Source: Salegentibacter holothuriorum
Lineage (GTDB): Bacteria > Bacteroidota > Bacteroidia > Flavobacteriales > Flavobacteriaceae
Direction of reading: 5' to 3'
Length of the DNA: 64,000 nucleotides
Assembly: GCF_900168045.1 (NCBI RefSeq)
Contig: NZ_FUYY01000006.1
Coordinates: forward strand, 107,431 to 171,430
Of the stretch, positions 1 through 9,959 are shown in pieces (positions within the stretch are counted from its first letter, which is position 1; every line of letters begins with the position of its first letter). The position numbers and the translations under genes were made by a program. The notes beneath the pieces were generated by a model, which made no database searches, had not been told where the DNA came from, and saw only the letters and a program-made list of their open reading frames with translations.

Positions 1-2445
1 GTATACGATAAGTTGAGTAAAGACCAGCAGGAAGCATGGGCAATTTTTGGAGTTTATCCCGGTTTTAGCTGGATGCCTTCAGGAAAAGAGCTTGTTTTTT
101 GGAGTGAAGGAAAGATTAATAAAGTAAATATTGAAGATTATTCTTCTGAAATCATTCCTTTTGAAGCTGAAAATACCATAGAAATCGCTGAAACGCATCG
201 CAGTGAACATCAGGTGTTTTCAGAAGATTTTAATCCTAAAGTGATTCGTCACGCAGTAACTTCACCAGATGGAAAAACCCTTATTTTTAATGCGGTTGGT
301 TATCTATGGAAAAAATCTTTACCTAACGGAAAACCTCAGCGAATTACAAAGAGTGAAGATTTTGAGTTTGAACCTGCTTTTTCACCAAACGGGAAAGAGC
401 TTGTTTATGTGACCTGGAACGATTCAAAAATGGGGGCTTTAATGAAAGTTGGCCTTAATGGAAGAAATCCGCAAAAACTCACTTCAGAAAAAGGAATTTA
501 TAGAAACCCGGCCTTCTCAAATAATGGAGAACAAATTGTTTTTGTTAAAGAAAGAGGGAATAGCGACCAGGGACAAACATTTAGCAAAGAACCTGGAATT
601 TACACGATAAGTGCTTCGGGAGAAAATAAAAAGAAGATCCACAACACGGGAGATTTCCCAGTGTTTAACAAAGACGATTCCCGAATTTTCTTTCAAACCG
701 GGGGCGCACTTATGGGTAGCCTGCAAAAGAGCTTAAAAAGTATTGACGTAAATGGAAATGACGAGCGCACGCACATCAATTCAAAACACGCTAACCGTTT
801 AGTACCAAGCCCTGATAACAAATGGGTAGCTTTTAGTCATTTGCACCAGGCTTATTTGGCACCGCTTACATTAACAGGAAGACCTTTAGATTTAGATAAC
901 AACACCAAAAGTATTCCGGTAACCCAAATCACCAAAGACGCCGGAATGAACTTACATTGGTCTAACAACAGCCAAAATGTACATTGGACCTTAGGTGACG
1001 AATATTTTACCAATGAAGTTTCAGAGCGTTTTACGTTCTTAGAAAGTTCTCCAGATTCTATTCCTGCTATTACCGAAAAAGGAACAAAAATAGGATTGCA
1101 ATTAAAAACCGATGTTCCCGAAGGCAAAATCGCGTTTACAAATGCCAGGATTATTACCATGAACGGTGATCAGGTAATTGAAAATGGAAGTCTGGTTATT
1201 GAAGAAAATAAAATTGTTTCAGTAGGCGAAGCTTCCGAAGTAAATATTCCGAATAACGCGAAAGTTTATGACCTGGAAGGGAAAACAATAATGCCCGGTA
1301 TTGTTGATGCTCACGCTCATATTGGCGCGTTTAGATATGGCTTAACGCCCGAAAAACACTGGCCTTTATATGCAAATATGGCTTTTGGGGTAACTACAGT
1401 GCACGATCCTTCGGCTTTAAGTGAAAGCATTTTTAGTATGGCAGAAATGGTGAAAGCCGGTGAAATGGTAGGGCCAAGAATCTATTCTACCGGAATTATT
1501 CTTTACGGTGCAGAAGGCGATTTTAAAGCGGTAATTAATAGTCTGGAAGATGCTAAATCGGCTTTAAGAAGAACAAAAGCCTTTGGAGCGACTTCGGTAA
1601 AAAGTTACAATCAGCCCCGTCGTGAACAACGCCAGCAAATTATGCAGGCAGCTAAAGAACTAGAAATGAATGTAGTACCCGAAGGTGGAAGTACCTTTTT
1701 ACATAATATGAATATGATTGTAGACGGGCACACCGGGATAGAGCATAATATTCCTGTAGCACCTGTTTTTAAAGATATAGAAACACTTTGGAGCAACAGC
1801 AATACCGGTTATACCCCAACGTTAATTGTAAATTACGGAGGCGTAAACGGTGAATATTACTTTTATCAAAAGGACAATGTTTGGGAGAATGAGCGCTTGC
1901 TAAATTTTACTCCTCGTCAAATTGTAGATTCAAGATCAAGACATCGTACAAAACTTCCTGATGAAGAATATGATAACGGACCTATTTTAGTTTCAAACAC
2001 TGCTAAAGAACTTTCTGACATTGGCGTAAAGGTTAATCTTGGAGCACATGGGCAGTTGCAGGGACTTGGTGCTCACTGGGAACTTTGGCTACTGCAAATG
2101 GGCGGAATGACCAATTTGGAAGCATTACAGGCAGCCACAATTAACGGTGCCGAGTATATTGGAATGGGCAGCGAAATTGGATCTTTAGAAGAAGGTAAAC
2201 TAGCCGATTTAATTGTTTTAGAGAAGAATCCATTGGAAGATATTCGTAATTCTGAATCGGTTATTTACACGATGGTAAACGGTAGATTATATGACGCCGA
2301 AACAATGAATGAAATTGGAAACAATCCAGAAGAACGCGGCGAATTTTATTGGGAAAATAACAAATATAATGCGGCTTTCCCATGGCACGAAAGCACCCAG
2401 AGCTTTACCGCTCCCGGTTGTACCTGCCATAGATTAACTAATTAA
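1..2445 (+). CDS. Amidohydrolase with N-terminal TolB-like propeller (5' partial)
   Basis: The reading frame is open to the left edge (GTA TAC GAT AAG before the first TTG at 13), so the true start lies outside the window. The visible N-terminal ~350 residues have PD40/TolB-type propeller repeats (SPDGKTLIF, SPNGKELVYV, SNNGEQIVFV). The C-terminal ~400 residues form an amidohydrolase TIM barrel: metal-binding HAH in PGIVDAHAHIG (nt ~1300), GHTGIEHNIP, and the closing ADLIVLEKNPLED strand. Members of this family are usually exported and over 1000 residues long, so perhaps a quarter is missing. The substrate cannot be told; dipeptidase or imidazolonepropionase-like hydrolysis is typical of the fold. 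Confidence 0.85.
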   Translation, partial: VYDKLSKDQQEAWAIFGVYPGFSWMPSGKELVFWSEGKINKVNIEDYSSEIIPFEAENTIEIAETHRSEHQVFSEDFNPKVIRHAVTSPDGKTLIFNAVGYLWKKSLPNGKPQRITKSEDFEFEPAFSPNGKELVYVTWNDSKMGALMKVGLNGRNPQKLTSEKGIYRNPAFSNNGEQIVFVKERGNSDQGQTFSKEPGIYTISASGENKKKIHNTGDFPVFNKDDSRIFFQTGGALMGSLQKSLKSIDVNGNDERTHINSKHANRLVPSPDNKWVAFSHLHQAYLAPLTLTGRPLDLDNNTKSIPVTQITKDAGMNLHWSNNSQNVHWTLGDEYFTNEVSERFTFLESSPDSIPAITEKGTKIGLQLKTDVPEGKIAFTNARIITMNGDQVIENGSLVIEENKIVSVGEASEVNIPNNAKVYDLEGKTIMPGIVDAHAHIGAFRYGLTPEKHWPLYANMAFGVTTVHDPSALSESIFSMAEMVKAGEMVGPRIYSTGIILYGAEGDFKAVINSLEDAKSALRRTKAFGATSVKSYNQPRREQRQQIMQAAKELEMNVVPEGGSTFLHNMNMIVDGHTGIEHNIPVAPVFKDIETLWSNSNTGYTPTLIVNYGGVNGEYYFYQKDNVWENERLLNFTPRQIVDSRSRHRTKLPDEEYDNGPILVSNTAKELSDIGVKVNLGAHGQLQGLGAHWELWLLQMGGMTNLEALQAATINGAEYIGMGSEIGSLEEGKLADLIVLEKNPLEDIRNSESVIYTMVNGRLYDAETMNEIGNNPEERGEFYWENNKYNAAFPWHESTQSFTAPGCTCHRLTN

Positions 2446-2460
2446 AAAACCAAAAATCAC

Positions 2461-2537
2461 AAACTGGATAGTTAATTAAGTTCTTGCTTAAACAAACCTA
2501 ATTTGGTAACTTTTAAAGCAAATTAACTATCCAGTTT
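2461..2537. repeat. 17-bp perfect inverted repeat between genes
   Basis: AAACTGGATAGTTAATT at 2461-2477 is repeated exactly in reverse complement at 2521-2537, with a 43-nt spacer. There is no T-run directly after either arm, so it is not a standard intrinsic terminator. It could fold as a long RNA hairpin at the 3' end of the amidohydrolase transcript or be a remnant of a small mobile element. Confidence 0.75.
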
Positions 2538-2559
2538 CTATGCTGAAATATAAAATTTT

Positions 2560-2901
2560 ATGAGAAGGGTTAAATTTGGAAAGCTTTTCACTCACAGAAA
2601 AATAGATGAAAGCATTATTCGCGAACATCTTGCGCTGGAAAGAACTAAGCTCGCCAATGAGCGTACGCTGTTATCCTATACCCAAGCGGCTATGTACTTT
2701 CTGCTGGGGGGTTTGGCTTTAATTCAGCTAAAGGAATACCAAGAGATGCATTATATTGGCTACCTGGCCCTGGTCATTTCTGTATTGTTCCTTACCATTG
2801 GTATTTGGCGATTCATCGTACTAAAAAATAAGATGAAGGATCTTTTAAAGGGCAAAATAGAGTCTACAGCTGAAGAGGAAGAAGAACCTGAAAATAATTA
2901 A
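2560..2901 (+). CDS. DUF202 (YidH-like) small membrane protein
   Basis: 113 residues. The family signature LALERTKLANERTLLSYTQAA lies at about residues 24-44, followed by two hydrophobic segments (about 46-60 and 70-88) and an acidic tail of consecutive Glu. DUF202 proteins are inner-membrane proteins of unknown function; in eukaryotes the domain is found in the VTC polyphosphate complex. ATG start at 2560, about 22 bp after the inverted repeat. Confidence 0.8.
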   Translation: MRRVKFGKLFTHRKIDESIIREHLALERTKLANERTLLSYTQAAMYFLLGGLALIQLKEYQEMHYIGYLALVISVLFLTIGIWRFIVLKNKMKDLLKGKIESTAEEEEEPENN

Positions 2902-2962
2902 TAAGTTTATTGAGGTCCAGGTTTAGATATTTTTTAGAAACTTCAATTTGTAAAAACTTCAA

Positions 2963-3331
2963 TTGCAAACAGTCACACATTATTTTCTTCATTTTATAGC
3001 TATTGGTGCTATTGCCTGGTTTTATGATAAAAAGAACTGGAAAAAAAACTGGCTTATTTTACTAGCTACTATGGCCGTAGATCTTGATCACGTCTTCGCC
3101 ACTCCTTTATTTGATCCCATGCGCTGCGGAATTGGCTATCATCCTTTACATTCTCATTTTGCAATTATTGGCTATTTATTAGGCTTCTTTTTTATAAAAA
3201 ACAAACTATTGAAATTAATATTCATAGGTTTGCTATTTCATATGCTTACCGATTTTATAGATTGCATTTGGATGTTTTCTAAATGCGGTGAATGTTATAC
3301 TTCTTCTGAAATTTATAAATGGTTTAATTAA
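2963..3331 (+). CDS. DUF6122 family membrane protein
   Basis: 122 residues with a TTG start; TAA in frame at 2951 and no upstream ATG leave little alternative. It has about four hydrophobic helices, and the conserved AVDLDHVF and HPLHSHF motifs place Asp and His residues near the membrane, which recalls metal-dependent membrane hydrolases of the YdjM/LexA-regulated type. The function of DUF6122 is unknown. Confidence 0.7.
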   Translation: MQTVTHYFLHFIAIGAIAWFYDKKNWKKNWLILLATMAVDLDHVFATPLFDPMRCGIGYHPLHSHFAIIGYLLGFFFIKNKLLKLIFIGLLFHMLTDFIDCIWMFSKCGECYTSSEIYKWFN

Positions 3332-3630
3332 TTTTTTTTTAGAAATATAGGAACATCATAATTTTGTTTCAATTTCCAACATCTTAGATCCCCCGAGTAA
3401 AAATCGGGACAAGCTCTAAAACAAATTTCTTTAGACGGTCATAGCACAATTTAAACCTACCAGCAAAATTAACTCATAGCAAACGCACGAGACATTAAAT
3501 GGATTTTTTTTGATTTCGAGGCAACCCGATGCTTCGCAACAGAGTATTAAATCTCGATTATCGAGTAAAAAACCTGAAAAACTGAATATTTAGGGTATAA
3601 ACAGATTTCAGGCATTGCTTAAGCAACAAT
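3332..3630. other. ~300-bp gap without a gene
   Basis: No convincing ORF or RNA gene. It contains a degraded dispersed intergenic repeat (3485-3571, listed separately) and a short hairpin-like stretch near 3390-3411. Confidence 0.5.
3485..3571. repeat. Dispersed intergenic repeat, family 2, copy 1
   Basis: Contains TGATTTCGAGGCAA followed by AATCTCGATTATCGAGTAAA. The same blocks occur near 10007-10054, and a more diverged copy lies near 35758. The CTCGATTATCGAG core is itself palindromic. Confidence 0.6.
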
Positions 3631-3990
3631 TTAAGGGTTTAGGTTATTATTTTCTTCATCGCTAAGCATTCTTGATTTTATTAGAAAGCGATAACCGGTG
3701 GGAATATCCAGCGAAAAGCTACCTCCCCTACCCTTTACGATATCTACGGTAAGATGAGTATGTTTCCAATACTCAAATTGGTCGTGGCTCATATAAAAAT
3801 TTACGCCGCCAACTTCCCCCAGTAAAATATCATTATCATCAATATAAAAATCCTCTTTTGGCAGTAACATAGGCGAAGACCCGTCGCAACAGCCGCCGCT
3901 TTGGTGAAAGATCACCTCGCCGTGCTGTTGCTTGAGTTCCTGCAATAATTTATTTGCTTCAGGAGTTATTTCTACTCTTTTATATTCCAT
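3631..3990 (-). CDS. DUF779 domain protein, aldehyde dehydrogenase partner
   Basis: 119 residues. The DUF779 hallmark QSGGCCDGSSPM (Cys pair at about residues 34-35) and the C-terminal GRGGSFSLDIPTGYRFL block are present. The family is usually encoded next to ALDH genes; its biochemical role is unknown, and the vicinal cysteines suggest metal or redox binding. It starts 2 bp after the ALDH stop codon, so the two are surely co-transcribed. Confidence 0.85.
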   Translation of the reverse strand: MEYKRVEITPEANKLLQELKQQHGEVIFHQSGGCCDGSSPMLLPKEDFYIDDNDILLGEVGGVNFYMSHDQFEYWKHTHLTVDIVKGRGGSFSLDIPTGYRFLIKSRMLSDEENNNLNP

Positions 3991-3992
3991 TT

Positions 3993-5492
3993 CTAAAAGA
4001 ATCCCAGTTTATTCTTATCATAGGAAATCAACATGTTTTTGCTTTGTCGGTAATGATTCAGCATCATTAAATGGTTTTCTCTTCCGAAACCAGATTTTTT
4101 ATAACCTCCAAATGGGGCGTGCGCAGGATAATCGTGATAGCAATTTACCCAAACCCGTCCGGCTTTTATTGCTCGTGGAATTTGATATAATTGATGTGCA
4201 TCTCTGGTCCAAACGCCGGCACCAAGACCATACATAGTATCATTTGCGATTTCAATCGCTTCAGCTTCATCTTTAAATGTGCAAACCGCTACTACAGGAC
4301 CAAAAATTTCTTCCTGAAAAACCCTCATTTTATTATGGCCTTTTAAAATAGTTGGCTGAATGTAAAATCCGTTTGCTAAATCTCCATCAAGTTTTGCTGC
4401 ACCACCGCCGGCTATAACCTCGGCGCCTTCATCTTTTCCTATCTTAATATATTCCAGGATTTTTTGATGCTGATCGCTGGAAGCCTGTGCACCCATCATA
4501 GTGGATTCTTCAAAAGGATTACCCATTTTTATAGCTTTGGTACGTTCAATTACCCGCTTAATGAATTCATCATAAATATCTTCCTGAATCAAGATCCTGG
4601 ATGGCGCGGTACAAACTTCTCCCTGGTTAAATGCAAAAAGCACAGCGCCTTCAATACATTTATCAAGGAAAGCATCATCATGGTCCATAATACTATTAAA
4701 AAATACATTGGGCGATTTTCCACCCAATTCCATAGTTACCGGGTGCAGGTTCTTTGAAGCATATTGCATAATTAATTGGCCGGTAGTAGTTTCTCCAGTA
4801 AAGGCCACCTTATCTACATTAGGGCTGGAAGCTAGAGGTTTCCCCGCTTCGGGACCAAAACCATGAATCACGTTGAATACACCGGGCGGTAAAAGATCTG
4901 CAATTTTTTCAGCTAAAAATGTTGCTGAGGCCGGGGTTTGTTCGGCAGGTTTTAAAACAACGCAGTTTCCCGATGCTAATGCAGGCGCCACCTTCCAGGC
5001 AAGCATTAATAATGGAAAGTTCCACGGAATAATTTGTGCAACTACACCAAGCGGTTCATTAATAATTAAGGAAAGTGTATTTTCGTTAAGTTCTGTAGCA
5101 GAACCTTCTTCTGCCCGAATTGCTGCTGCAAAATATCTAAAATGATCTACCGCCAATGGGACATCTGCATTCATGGTCTCTCGTATGGACTTCCCGTTAT
5201 CTGCAGTTTCCATTTGCGCAAAAGTTTCCAGATTTTCATGAATAACATCAGCGATTTTATTCAGTATAGTAGCTCGTTCTGAAGCTGATGTTTTCCCCCA
5301 TTCGTGCTTTGCATTATTAGCAGCTTCAATCGCATTTTTTACATCCTTCTCATTAGACCTTGGATACCTGGCCAATAGTTTATTGTCTACCGGAGAATGG
5401 TTTTCAAAATACGCTCCATCAATAGGATCCTGAAATTTTCCATTAATAAAATTGCCATATTTTTCCTTAAATTTTGGTGCTGAGTAGCTCAT
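3993..5492 (-). CDS. NAD(P)-dependent aldehyde dehydrogenase
   Basis: 499 residues, the normal length for ALDH. Catalytic Glu255 lies in MELGGKSPN and nucleophile Cys294 in [12 protein letters not shown]; the [10 protein letters not shown] and FTGETTTG cofactor motifs are also present. Closest in feel to AldB/ExaC-type acetaldehyde or propionaldehyde dehydrogenases, which are often paired with DUF779. It is divergent from an AraC-type gene at 5606, the likely activator. The exact substrate is not decidable from sequence. Confidence 0.93.
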   Translation of the reverse strand: MSYSAPKFKEKYGNFINGKFQDPIDGAYFENHSPVDNKLLARYPRSNEKDVKNAIEAANNAKHEWGKTSASERATILNKIADVIHENLETFAQMETADNGKSIRETMNADVPLAVDHFRYFAAAIRAEEGSATELNENTLSLIINEPLGVVAQIIPWNFPLLMLAWKVAPALASGNCVVLKPAEQTPASATFLAEKIADLLPPGVFNVIHGFGPEAGKPLASSPNVDKVAFTGETTTGQLIMQYASKNLHPVTMELGGKSPNVFFNSIMDHDDAFLDKCIEGAVLFAFNQGEVCTAPSRILIQEDIYDEFIKRVIERTKAIKMGNPFEESTMMGAQASSDQHQKILEYIKIGKDEGAEVIAGGGAAKLDGDLANGFYIQPTILKGHNKMRVFQEEIFGPVVAVCTFKDEAEAIEIANDTMYGLGAGVWTRDAHQLYQIPRAIKAGRVWVNCYHDYPAHAPFGGYKKSGFGRENHLMMLNHYRQSKNMLISYDKNKLGFF

Positions 5493-5605
5493 TGAAATAA
5501 TTATTTATAATTAACACTACAATATCCTTAATTTTAAGATTAAATAATTGAACTTTTCTACAAATAAATACTACATTACTACTGTCTTATTAAATTAAAT
5601 AGGTT

Positions 5606-6523
5606 TTGAATAATAATTTACTAAACTACAATCGCGATTTAAAACTCAACACTTCAATAGAAAACAGGACGATCTACAGTGCTGATTATGCTGAATTAAA
5701 TGTTTTTGAAACCCGGCAGGTAGCAGAAAGTGTAAATCTTCAGTTTGGGTTTCCAATTATTGCAAGTATGCTTACGGGAAAGAAAATAATGCACCTGGAG
5801 GGTATGAAATCTTTTGATTTTTTCCCGGGAGAATCGGTAGTGTTGCCTTCAGATAAAAAGATGATCATAGATTTCCCCCTGGCCAACTCCAAACATCCTA
5901 CGCGATGCCTCGCTCTGGGAATTGATCCGGATAAAATAAAAGAAACAGTTGAATTTTTTAATGAAAATACTCGTATTGATTTCGAAAATGATCAACATAG
6001 TTTTGACGCAAGCGCTGTACATCTGGCCAATAACCAGCAGGTACAATTTGTGTTAGACCGCATTTTTAGCACATTCCTGGAAGATGGCAGGGCTAAAGAC
6101 ATGTTGTTAGACTTAATGGTAAAAGAACTCATTATAAGGTTACTTCAAACTAAAGCAAAAGTAATGCTCCTGGATAATGAAACACTTTTTGATAATAATA
6201 GAATGGCGTTTATCGTAAAATATATGCGAGAACATCTTACCGAAAACATTCAGGTAGATAAATTGGCGAATAAAGCATGTATGAGTACTTCAAATTTTTA
6301 CCGAAGTTTTAAAAATACGCTTGGTGAAAGTCCTATAGATTATCTAAACGGAGAACGAATTAAATTTGCGAAGAAGCTTATTCAAAGAACAAACAATAAG
6401 TTTGCAGATATTGCTTATAAAAGCGGATTTAACAATACCAGCTATTTTAATCGACAATTTAAACGTTTTGAAAAAGTTACACCCAATCAATATAGAAAAC
6501 TGGTTAAAAACAATATTGCTTAA
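5606..6523 (+). CDS. AraC family transcriptional regulator
   Basis: 305 residues: an N-terminal AraC_N-type ligand-binding domain (about 20-175) and a C-terminal AraC/XylS double HTH (about 205-300, with ACMSTSNFYRSFKNTLG and the second-helix block YKSGFNNTSYFNRQFKR). The start is TTG at 5606; no in-frame ATG lies nearby. It is divergent from the ALDH-DUF779 operon with a 113-bp AT-rich intergenic region, so control of that operon by an aldehyde signal is inferred. The last four bases overlap the convergent DUF302 gene. Confidence 0.88.
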   Translation: MNNNLLNYNRDLKLNTSIENRTIYSADYAELNVFETRQVAESVNLQFGFPIIASMLTGKKIMHLEGMKSFDFFPGESVVLPSDKKMIIDFPLANSKHPTRCLALGIDPDKIKETVEFFNENTRIDFENDQHSFDASAVHLANNQQVQFVLDRIFSTFLEDGRAKDMLLDLMVKELIIRLLQTKAKVMLLDNETLFDNNRMAFIVKYMREHLTENIQVDKLANKACMSTSNFYRSFKNTLGESPIDYLNGERIKFAKKLIQRTNNKFADIAYKSGFNNTSYFNRQFKRFEKVTPNQYRKLVKNNIA

Positions 6524-7413
6524 TATTTCGCAGCATTCATACTAAGGTTTTCCAGGGCACTTTTCATGGCTTCCAACTGAGGAATATTCTTGGTAAGTTT
6601 AAACCTTTCTACTAAAAATGCAGGATCATTATAAGAAATTTTCACGATTCCGGCTTCATCACGCCAAACCAGAAATTTAACCGGCAACTCCAGGGCTATC
6701 TTTGCATTTTCTTGCATAATTGGGGTACCAATTCTAGGGTTTCCAAAAATTATAAGTCTAGTGGGGCGCATTCCCAGGTTTATTTCTTCAGCATTTTTAA
6801 AATGATCTATTTCTGAAAAAATCTGAAGATTGAGATTAGTTTCAATCGCAGAAACCAGACGCTCATAGGTAGTTTGAAAATCAAATTCACTTATTTCTGA
6901 AATTATACCCTGGTGCTTGTTTAACTTAAACTCCCCTGATTTTTTTACCCTATTCCCCGATACCTTAGAAGCTATATTTTTCAGCGCTTTATTTAGGTCG
7001 CCTAAATTCCTGGCTTTTTTAAGCTCGTACCGCTGTTTCAAATAATTAACACTACTGTAGGTGATTTTGGTTTGGTTTTCTATTTTATACACTAAAATTT
7101 TAAGCGGAAGATCCAGACCTGCCAGTTGATCACATTGCATCAATAAGGTGCCCTGTTTTGGATTTCCGAAAATAAACAGATTTTTTGCTGAAAGTTCTAA
7201 CCCGGCTTTTTTAGCTTCTTCCGAGTGCTGAATTTCAGCAAAAAGAGTGAGATTATTATTTAGCTTTAAAATCTTATCCAAACGCGAAGCTGTTTCTTTA
7301 AAGCTATAATCACTGCGAGTAAGCATTAGGTGGTCTTTATCTTTTTCTTGCGCTGTTCCAAATTGAATACCGCAACAAAAAATGAAGATAAAATATTTTA
7401 ACAGAGATTTCAT
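6520..7413 (-). CDS. Exported protein with two tandem DUF302 domains
   Basis: 297 residues with a Sec signal (about 1-21, hydrophobic FIFIFCCGIQFG, predicted cut after AQ). Two DUF302 domains follow: residues about 30-130 (LFIFGNPKQGTLLMQ) and about 160-280 (LIIFGNPRIGTPIMQ). Most DUF302 proteins have one copy, so this is an internal duplication. The function is unknown; the fold resembles periplasmic binding or stress proteins. It converges on araC with a 4-nt overlap. Confidence 0.82.
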   Translation of the reverse strand: MKSLLKYFIFIFCCGIQFGTAQEKDKDHLMLTRSDYSFKETASRLDKILKLNNNLTLFAEIQHSEEAKKAGLELSAKNLFIFGNPKQGTLLMQCDQLAGLDLPLKILVYKIENQTKITYSSVNYLKQRYELKKARNLGDLNKALKNIASKVSGNRVKKSGEFKLNKHQGIISEISEFDFQTTYERLVSAIETNLNLQIFSEIDHFKNAEEINLGMRPTRLIIFGNPRIGTPIMQENAKIALELPVKFLVWRDEAGIVKISYNDPAFLVERFKLTKNIPQLEAMKSALENLSMNAAKY

Positions 7414-7532
7414 AGCTTTAAATTCAACTTTAAGTTAATGAATTTTAAGAAGATATAGAATCAAAAACTTTAGCTTTTCAAGATTTATGAGTAATTTGAC
7501 AAAGTGTAAAAATCAAAGAACCTTAATTCTTG

Positions 7533-7540
7533 TATCTTTG
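7533..7540 (+). promoter_or_regulatory. Bacteroidota -7 box for the deoxynucleoside kinase gene
   Basis: TATCTTTG matches TAnnTTTG. A short palindrome CCGCTTT/AAAGCGG (7545-7560) follows at the expected start of the transcript. No well-spaced TTG -33 element was found, so support is partial. Confidence 0.45.
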
Positions 7541-7590
7541 CACCCCGCTTTTTAAAGCGGCCCTAACAACTATCTAATTATAACAAATTT

Positions 7591-8205
7591 ATGCACGTAG
7601 CGATTGCAGGGAATATTGGCGCAGGAAAAACCACCCTTACTAAATTATTGGCAAAACATTATAACTGGGAAGCGCAGTATGAAGATGTATTGGAGAACCC
7701 CTATCTTGAAGATTTCTATAATAAAATGGAGCGTTGGTCTTTTAACCTCCAAATATACTTTTTAAATAGCAGGTTTAGGCAAATACTTCAAATACGCGAG
7801 AGCGGAAAAAAGATCATCCAGGACAGAACCATCTATGAAGATGCCCATATTTTCGCACCCAACCTGCACGCGATGGGATTAATGACCAATCGCGATTTTG
7901 AAAATTACAGTTCCCTCTTTGACCTTATGGAAAGTGTTGTACAGGGACCTGATCTTCTAATCTACCTGCGAAGCAGTATTCCAAACCTGGTTTCCCAAAT
8001 ACATAAGAGAGGACGTGATTATGAAAACTCTATTTCTATAGATTACTTAAGCAGACTAAATGAGCGTTACGAGGCCTGGGTGCATAACTATAACAAAGGC
8101 AATTTATTAATTATAGATGTAGACAATATTAATTTTGTAGACGATCCTGAAGACCTGGGAAATATTATAAACCGCATTGACGCTGAGATTCACGGATTGT
8201 TTTAA
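7591..8205 (+). CDS. Deoxynucleoside kinase (dNK/dGK family)
   Basis: 204 residues. The P-loop GNIGAGKTT is at residues 7-15, the substrate-site ERW block near residue 49, and DRTIYEDAHIFA with the catalytic-region DR is also present; a LID segment KRGRDYE comes later. It phosphorylates deoxynucleosides with ATP for salvage into dNTP pools. The family length is 200-230, so it is complete. 11 bp from the next gene and probably co-transcribed with it. Confidence 0.9.
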   Translation: MHVAIAGNIGAGKTTLTKLLAKHYNWEAQYEDVLENPYLEDFYNKMERWSFNLQIYFLNSRFRQILQIRESGKKIIQDRTIYEDAHIFAPNLHAMGLMTNRDFENYSSLFDLMESVVQGPDLLIYLRSSIPNLVSQIHKRGRDYENSISIDYLSRLNERYEAWVHNYNKGNLLIIDVDNINFVDDPEDLGNIINRIDAEIHGLF

Positions 8206-8216
8206 AACTCGAAAAA

Positions 8217-8882
8217 ATGGAATCAACAAAACTTAAACGGCCAAAACACAAGGGTTCTCCAAAGTTATTTGACAACCCAATTTTAGAAAAACTCACGCAT
8301 ACGCATATTTCTTTTCCACTGATTATTTTTGGAGTAATTGCAGTTGCTTTAATTTACTATGGGATTATTGAAAAAGGTTTTGAAGCACCTATTATGGTAG
8401 GACTCTTCGCAGCCGGACTTTTCTTTTTCACTTTTGTAGAATATATTATGCACCGTTACCTGTACCATATCCCTGCAACTAGTGAAAGAAAGAAAAAGAT
8501 ATCTTACACGATGCACGGTGTACACCACGATTACCCAAAAGATAAATCCCGATTGGCAATGCCGCCGATTTTAAGTTTGATAATTGCTACCGTACTTTTT
8601 ATAATTTACCGGGCTGTTTTAGGAGATTATGTTTTTGGATTCCTGGCTGGATTTTTAATAGGATATGCCGCGTACCTGGCTATTCATTACTCCGTACACG
8701 CCTTTAAAGTACCTAACAATTTCCTAAAGATTTTATGGCAACATCACAGCATTCATCATTACCGGGAGTCAGACAGGGCTTTTGGTGTTTCTTCACCACT
8801 CTGGGATCATATTTTTAGAACAATGCCCAGAAAAACCTCAGGCAGTAAAAAAACCGCTGTTGGAAAAAGTATTGACGATTAG
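8217..8882 (+). CDS. Fatty acid hydroxylase / sterol desaturase family membrane protein
   Basis: 221 residues with about four membrane helices and the FA_hydroxylase His clusters: EYIMHRYLYH, MHGVHHDYP, HYSVHAF and WQHHSIHHY, which bind a di-iron centre. The pattern resembles FA2H-like 2-hydroxylases, consistent with the 2-hydroxy fatty acids and sphingolipids common in Bacteroidota. The exact substrate is inferred, not shown. Confidence 0.85.
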   Translation: MESTKLKRPKHKGSPKLFDNPILEKLTHTHISFPLIIFGVIAVALIYYGIIEKGFEAPIMVGLFAAGLFFFTFVEYIMHRYLYHIPATSERKKKISYTMHGVHHDYPKDKSRLAMPPILSLIIATVLFIIYRAVLGDYVFGFLAGFLIGYAAYLAIHYSVHAFKVPNNFLKILWQHHSIHHYRESDRAFGVSSPLWDHIFRTMPRKTSGSKKTAVGKSIDD

Positions 8883-8950
8883 AATATTTACTTTATAATG
8901 TATTAAATATCATGTTTGTTTTTCATAATACAAACATTTCTTTGCGCGGT

Positions 8951-9931
8951 TTAGAACATAATTTTAATAAGGTCGTCTTCGGTTATTTTGTTGAAATATT
9001 CATTCAAATTAAATTGCTGCAAGACCTTTCTAATTTCCACTTCTTCGTGATTAGTACTTTCCAGGGCACGCTCTATAGGCTCTATATCTTTTATATGAAA
9101 AAAGTCTCCGTGAATTTTTACATCAGTAATTATTCCTTTTGAAACATTCATATGCATTTCTATGGTTCCTCCCTCTGTTCTTAATCCCTGTTCAAAATTA
9201 TAATCAGGAGAAGATCCAAAATTCCAGGCCCATGTACTGTATTTTTTATCCCGAATTTCCTCTATTTTCTTTAAATCTTCATCAGAGAAGGAATACATTT
9301 TAGCATCATCAAATGTATTTGTAATGTGATCCATTATTTTATCGGTAAATTCATCAAGAGTAATTTTTTCCTCAAGATGATCGCTTATATTGGTTACACG
9401 GTTAGGTACCGATTTCATAGCACGACCTTTATATTTTAAAGGATTCACCTTTAATGCCCCGCTAATATCTTTCATATCTGAAGAGAACAAAAGCGTCCCA
9501 TGATGTAAGATCTTGTTCTTTACCAGGTGTTCGGCATTTCCCGAAAATTTTTTGCCTTTTATCGTTAAATCATTTCTCCCTTCAAACCTAGCTTCTACAC
9601 CTAAACTTTGCAAAACCTCAAGAATAGGCTTTGTATAACGCTGAAAATCCACCATTTCAGAATTTTTACCAGTTCTTGTGAAGGAGAAATTTAAATTCCC
9701 TAAATCGTGATAAACAGCGCCACCACCCGAAAGTCTTCGAACCACCTTAATTCCTCTATCTTTTACATAATCTACATTTACTTCTGCAATGGTATTTTGA
9801 TGCTTCCCAACAATAATAGCATTATCATTTCGCCAAAGCATAAAGCAGTCTTCCTCTAAATGTTTAAATATAAATTCATCAGTTGCGATATTAAAATAAG
9901 GATCTGTAGAGTGATGCTTAATACACAGCAT
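8951..9931 (-). CDS. lplA: Lipoate--protein ligase
   Basis: 326 residues. The LplA signature RRLSGGGAVYHDLGNLNFS (about 68-86), the KGKKFSGNAE lysine motif and HHGTLLF make the ligase domain (1-245); the C-terminal accessory domain occupies about 250-326. It attaches lipoate, via lipoyl-AMP, to E2 and GcvH proteins. The PDH E1 beta gene sits elsewhere in this window. The length matches full two-domain LplA. Confidence 0.92.
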   Translation of the reverse strand: MLCIKHHSTDPYFNIATDEFIFKHLEEDCFMLWRNDNAIIVGKHQNTIAEVNVDYVKDRGIKVVRRLSGGGAVYHDLGNLNFSFTRTGKNSEMVDFQRYTKPILEVLQSLGVEARFEGRNDLTIKGKKFSGNAEHLVKNKILHHGTLLFSSDMKDISGALKVNPLKYKGRAMKSVPNRVTNISDHLEEKITLDEFTDKIMDHITNTFDDAKMYSFSDEDLKKIEEIRDKKYSTWAWNFGSSPDYNFEQGLRTEGGTIEMHMNVSKGIITDVKIHGDFFHIKDIEPIERALESTNHEEVEIRKVLQQFNLNEYFNKITEDDLIKIMF

Positions 9932-9959
9932 AGTTTTATTTTTTAAAAGAATTAAGTAA

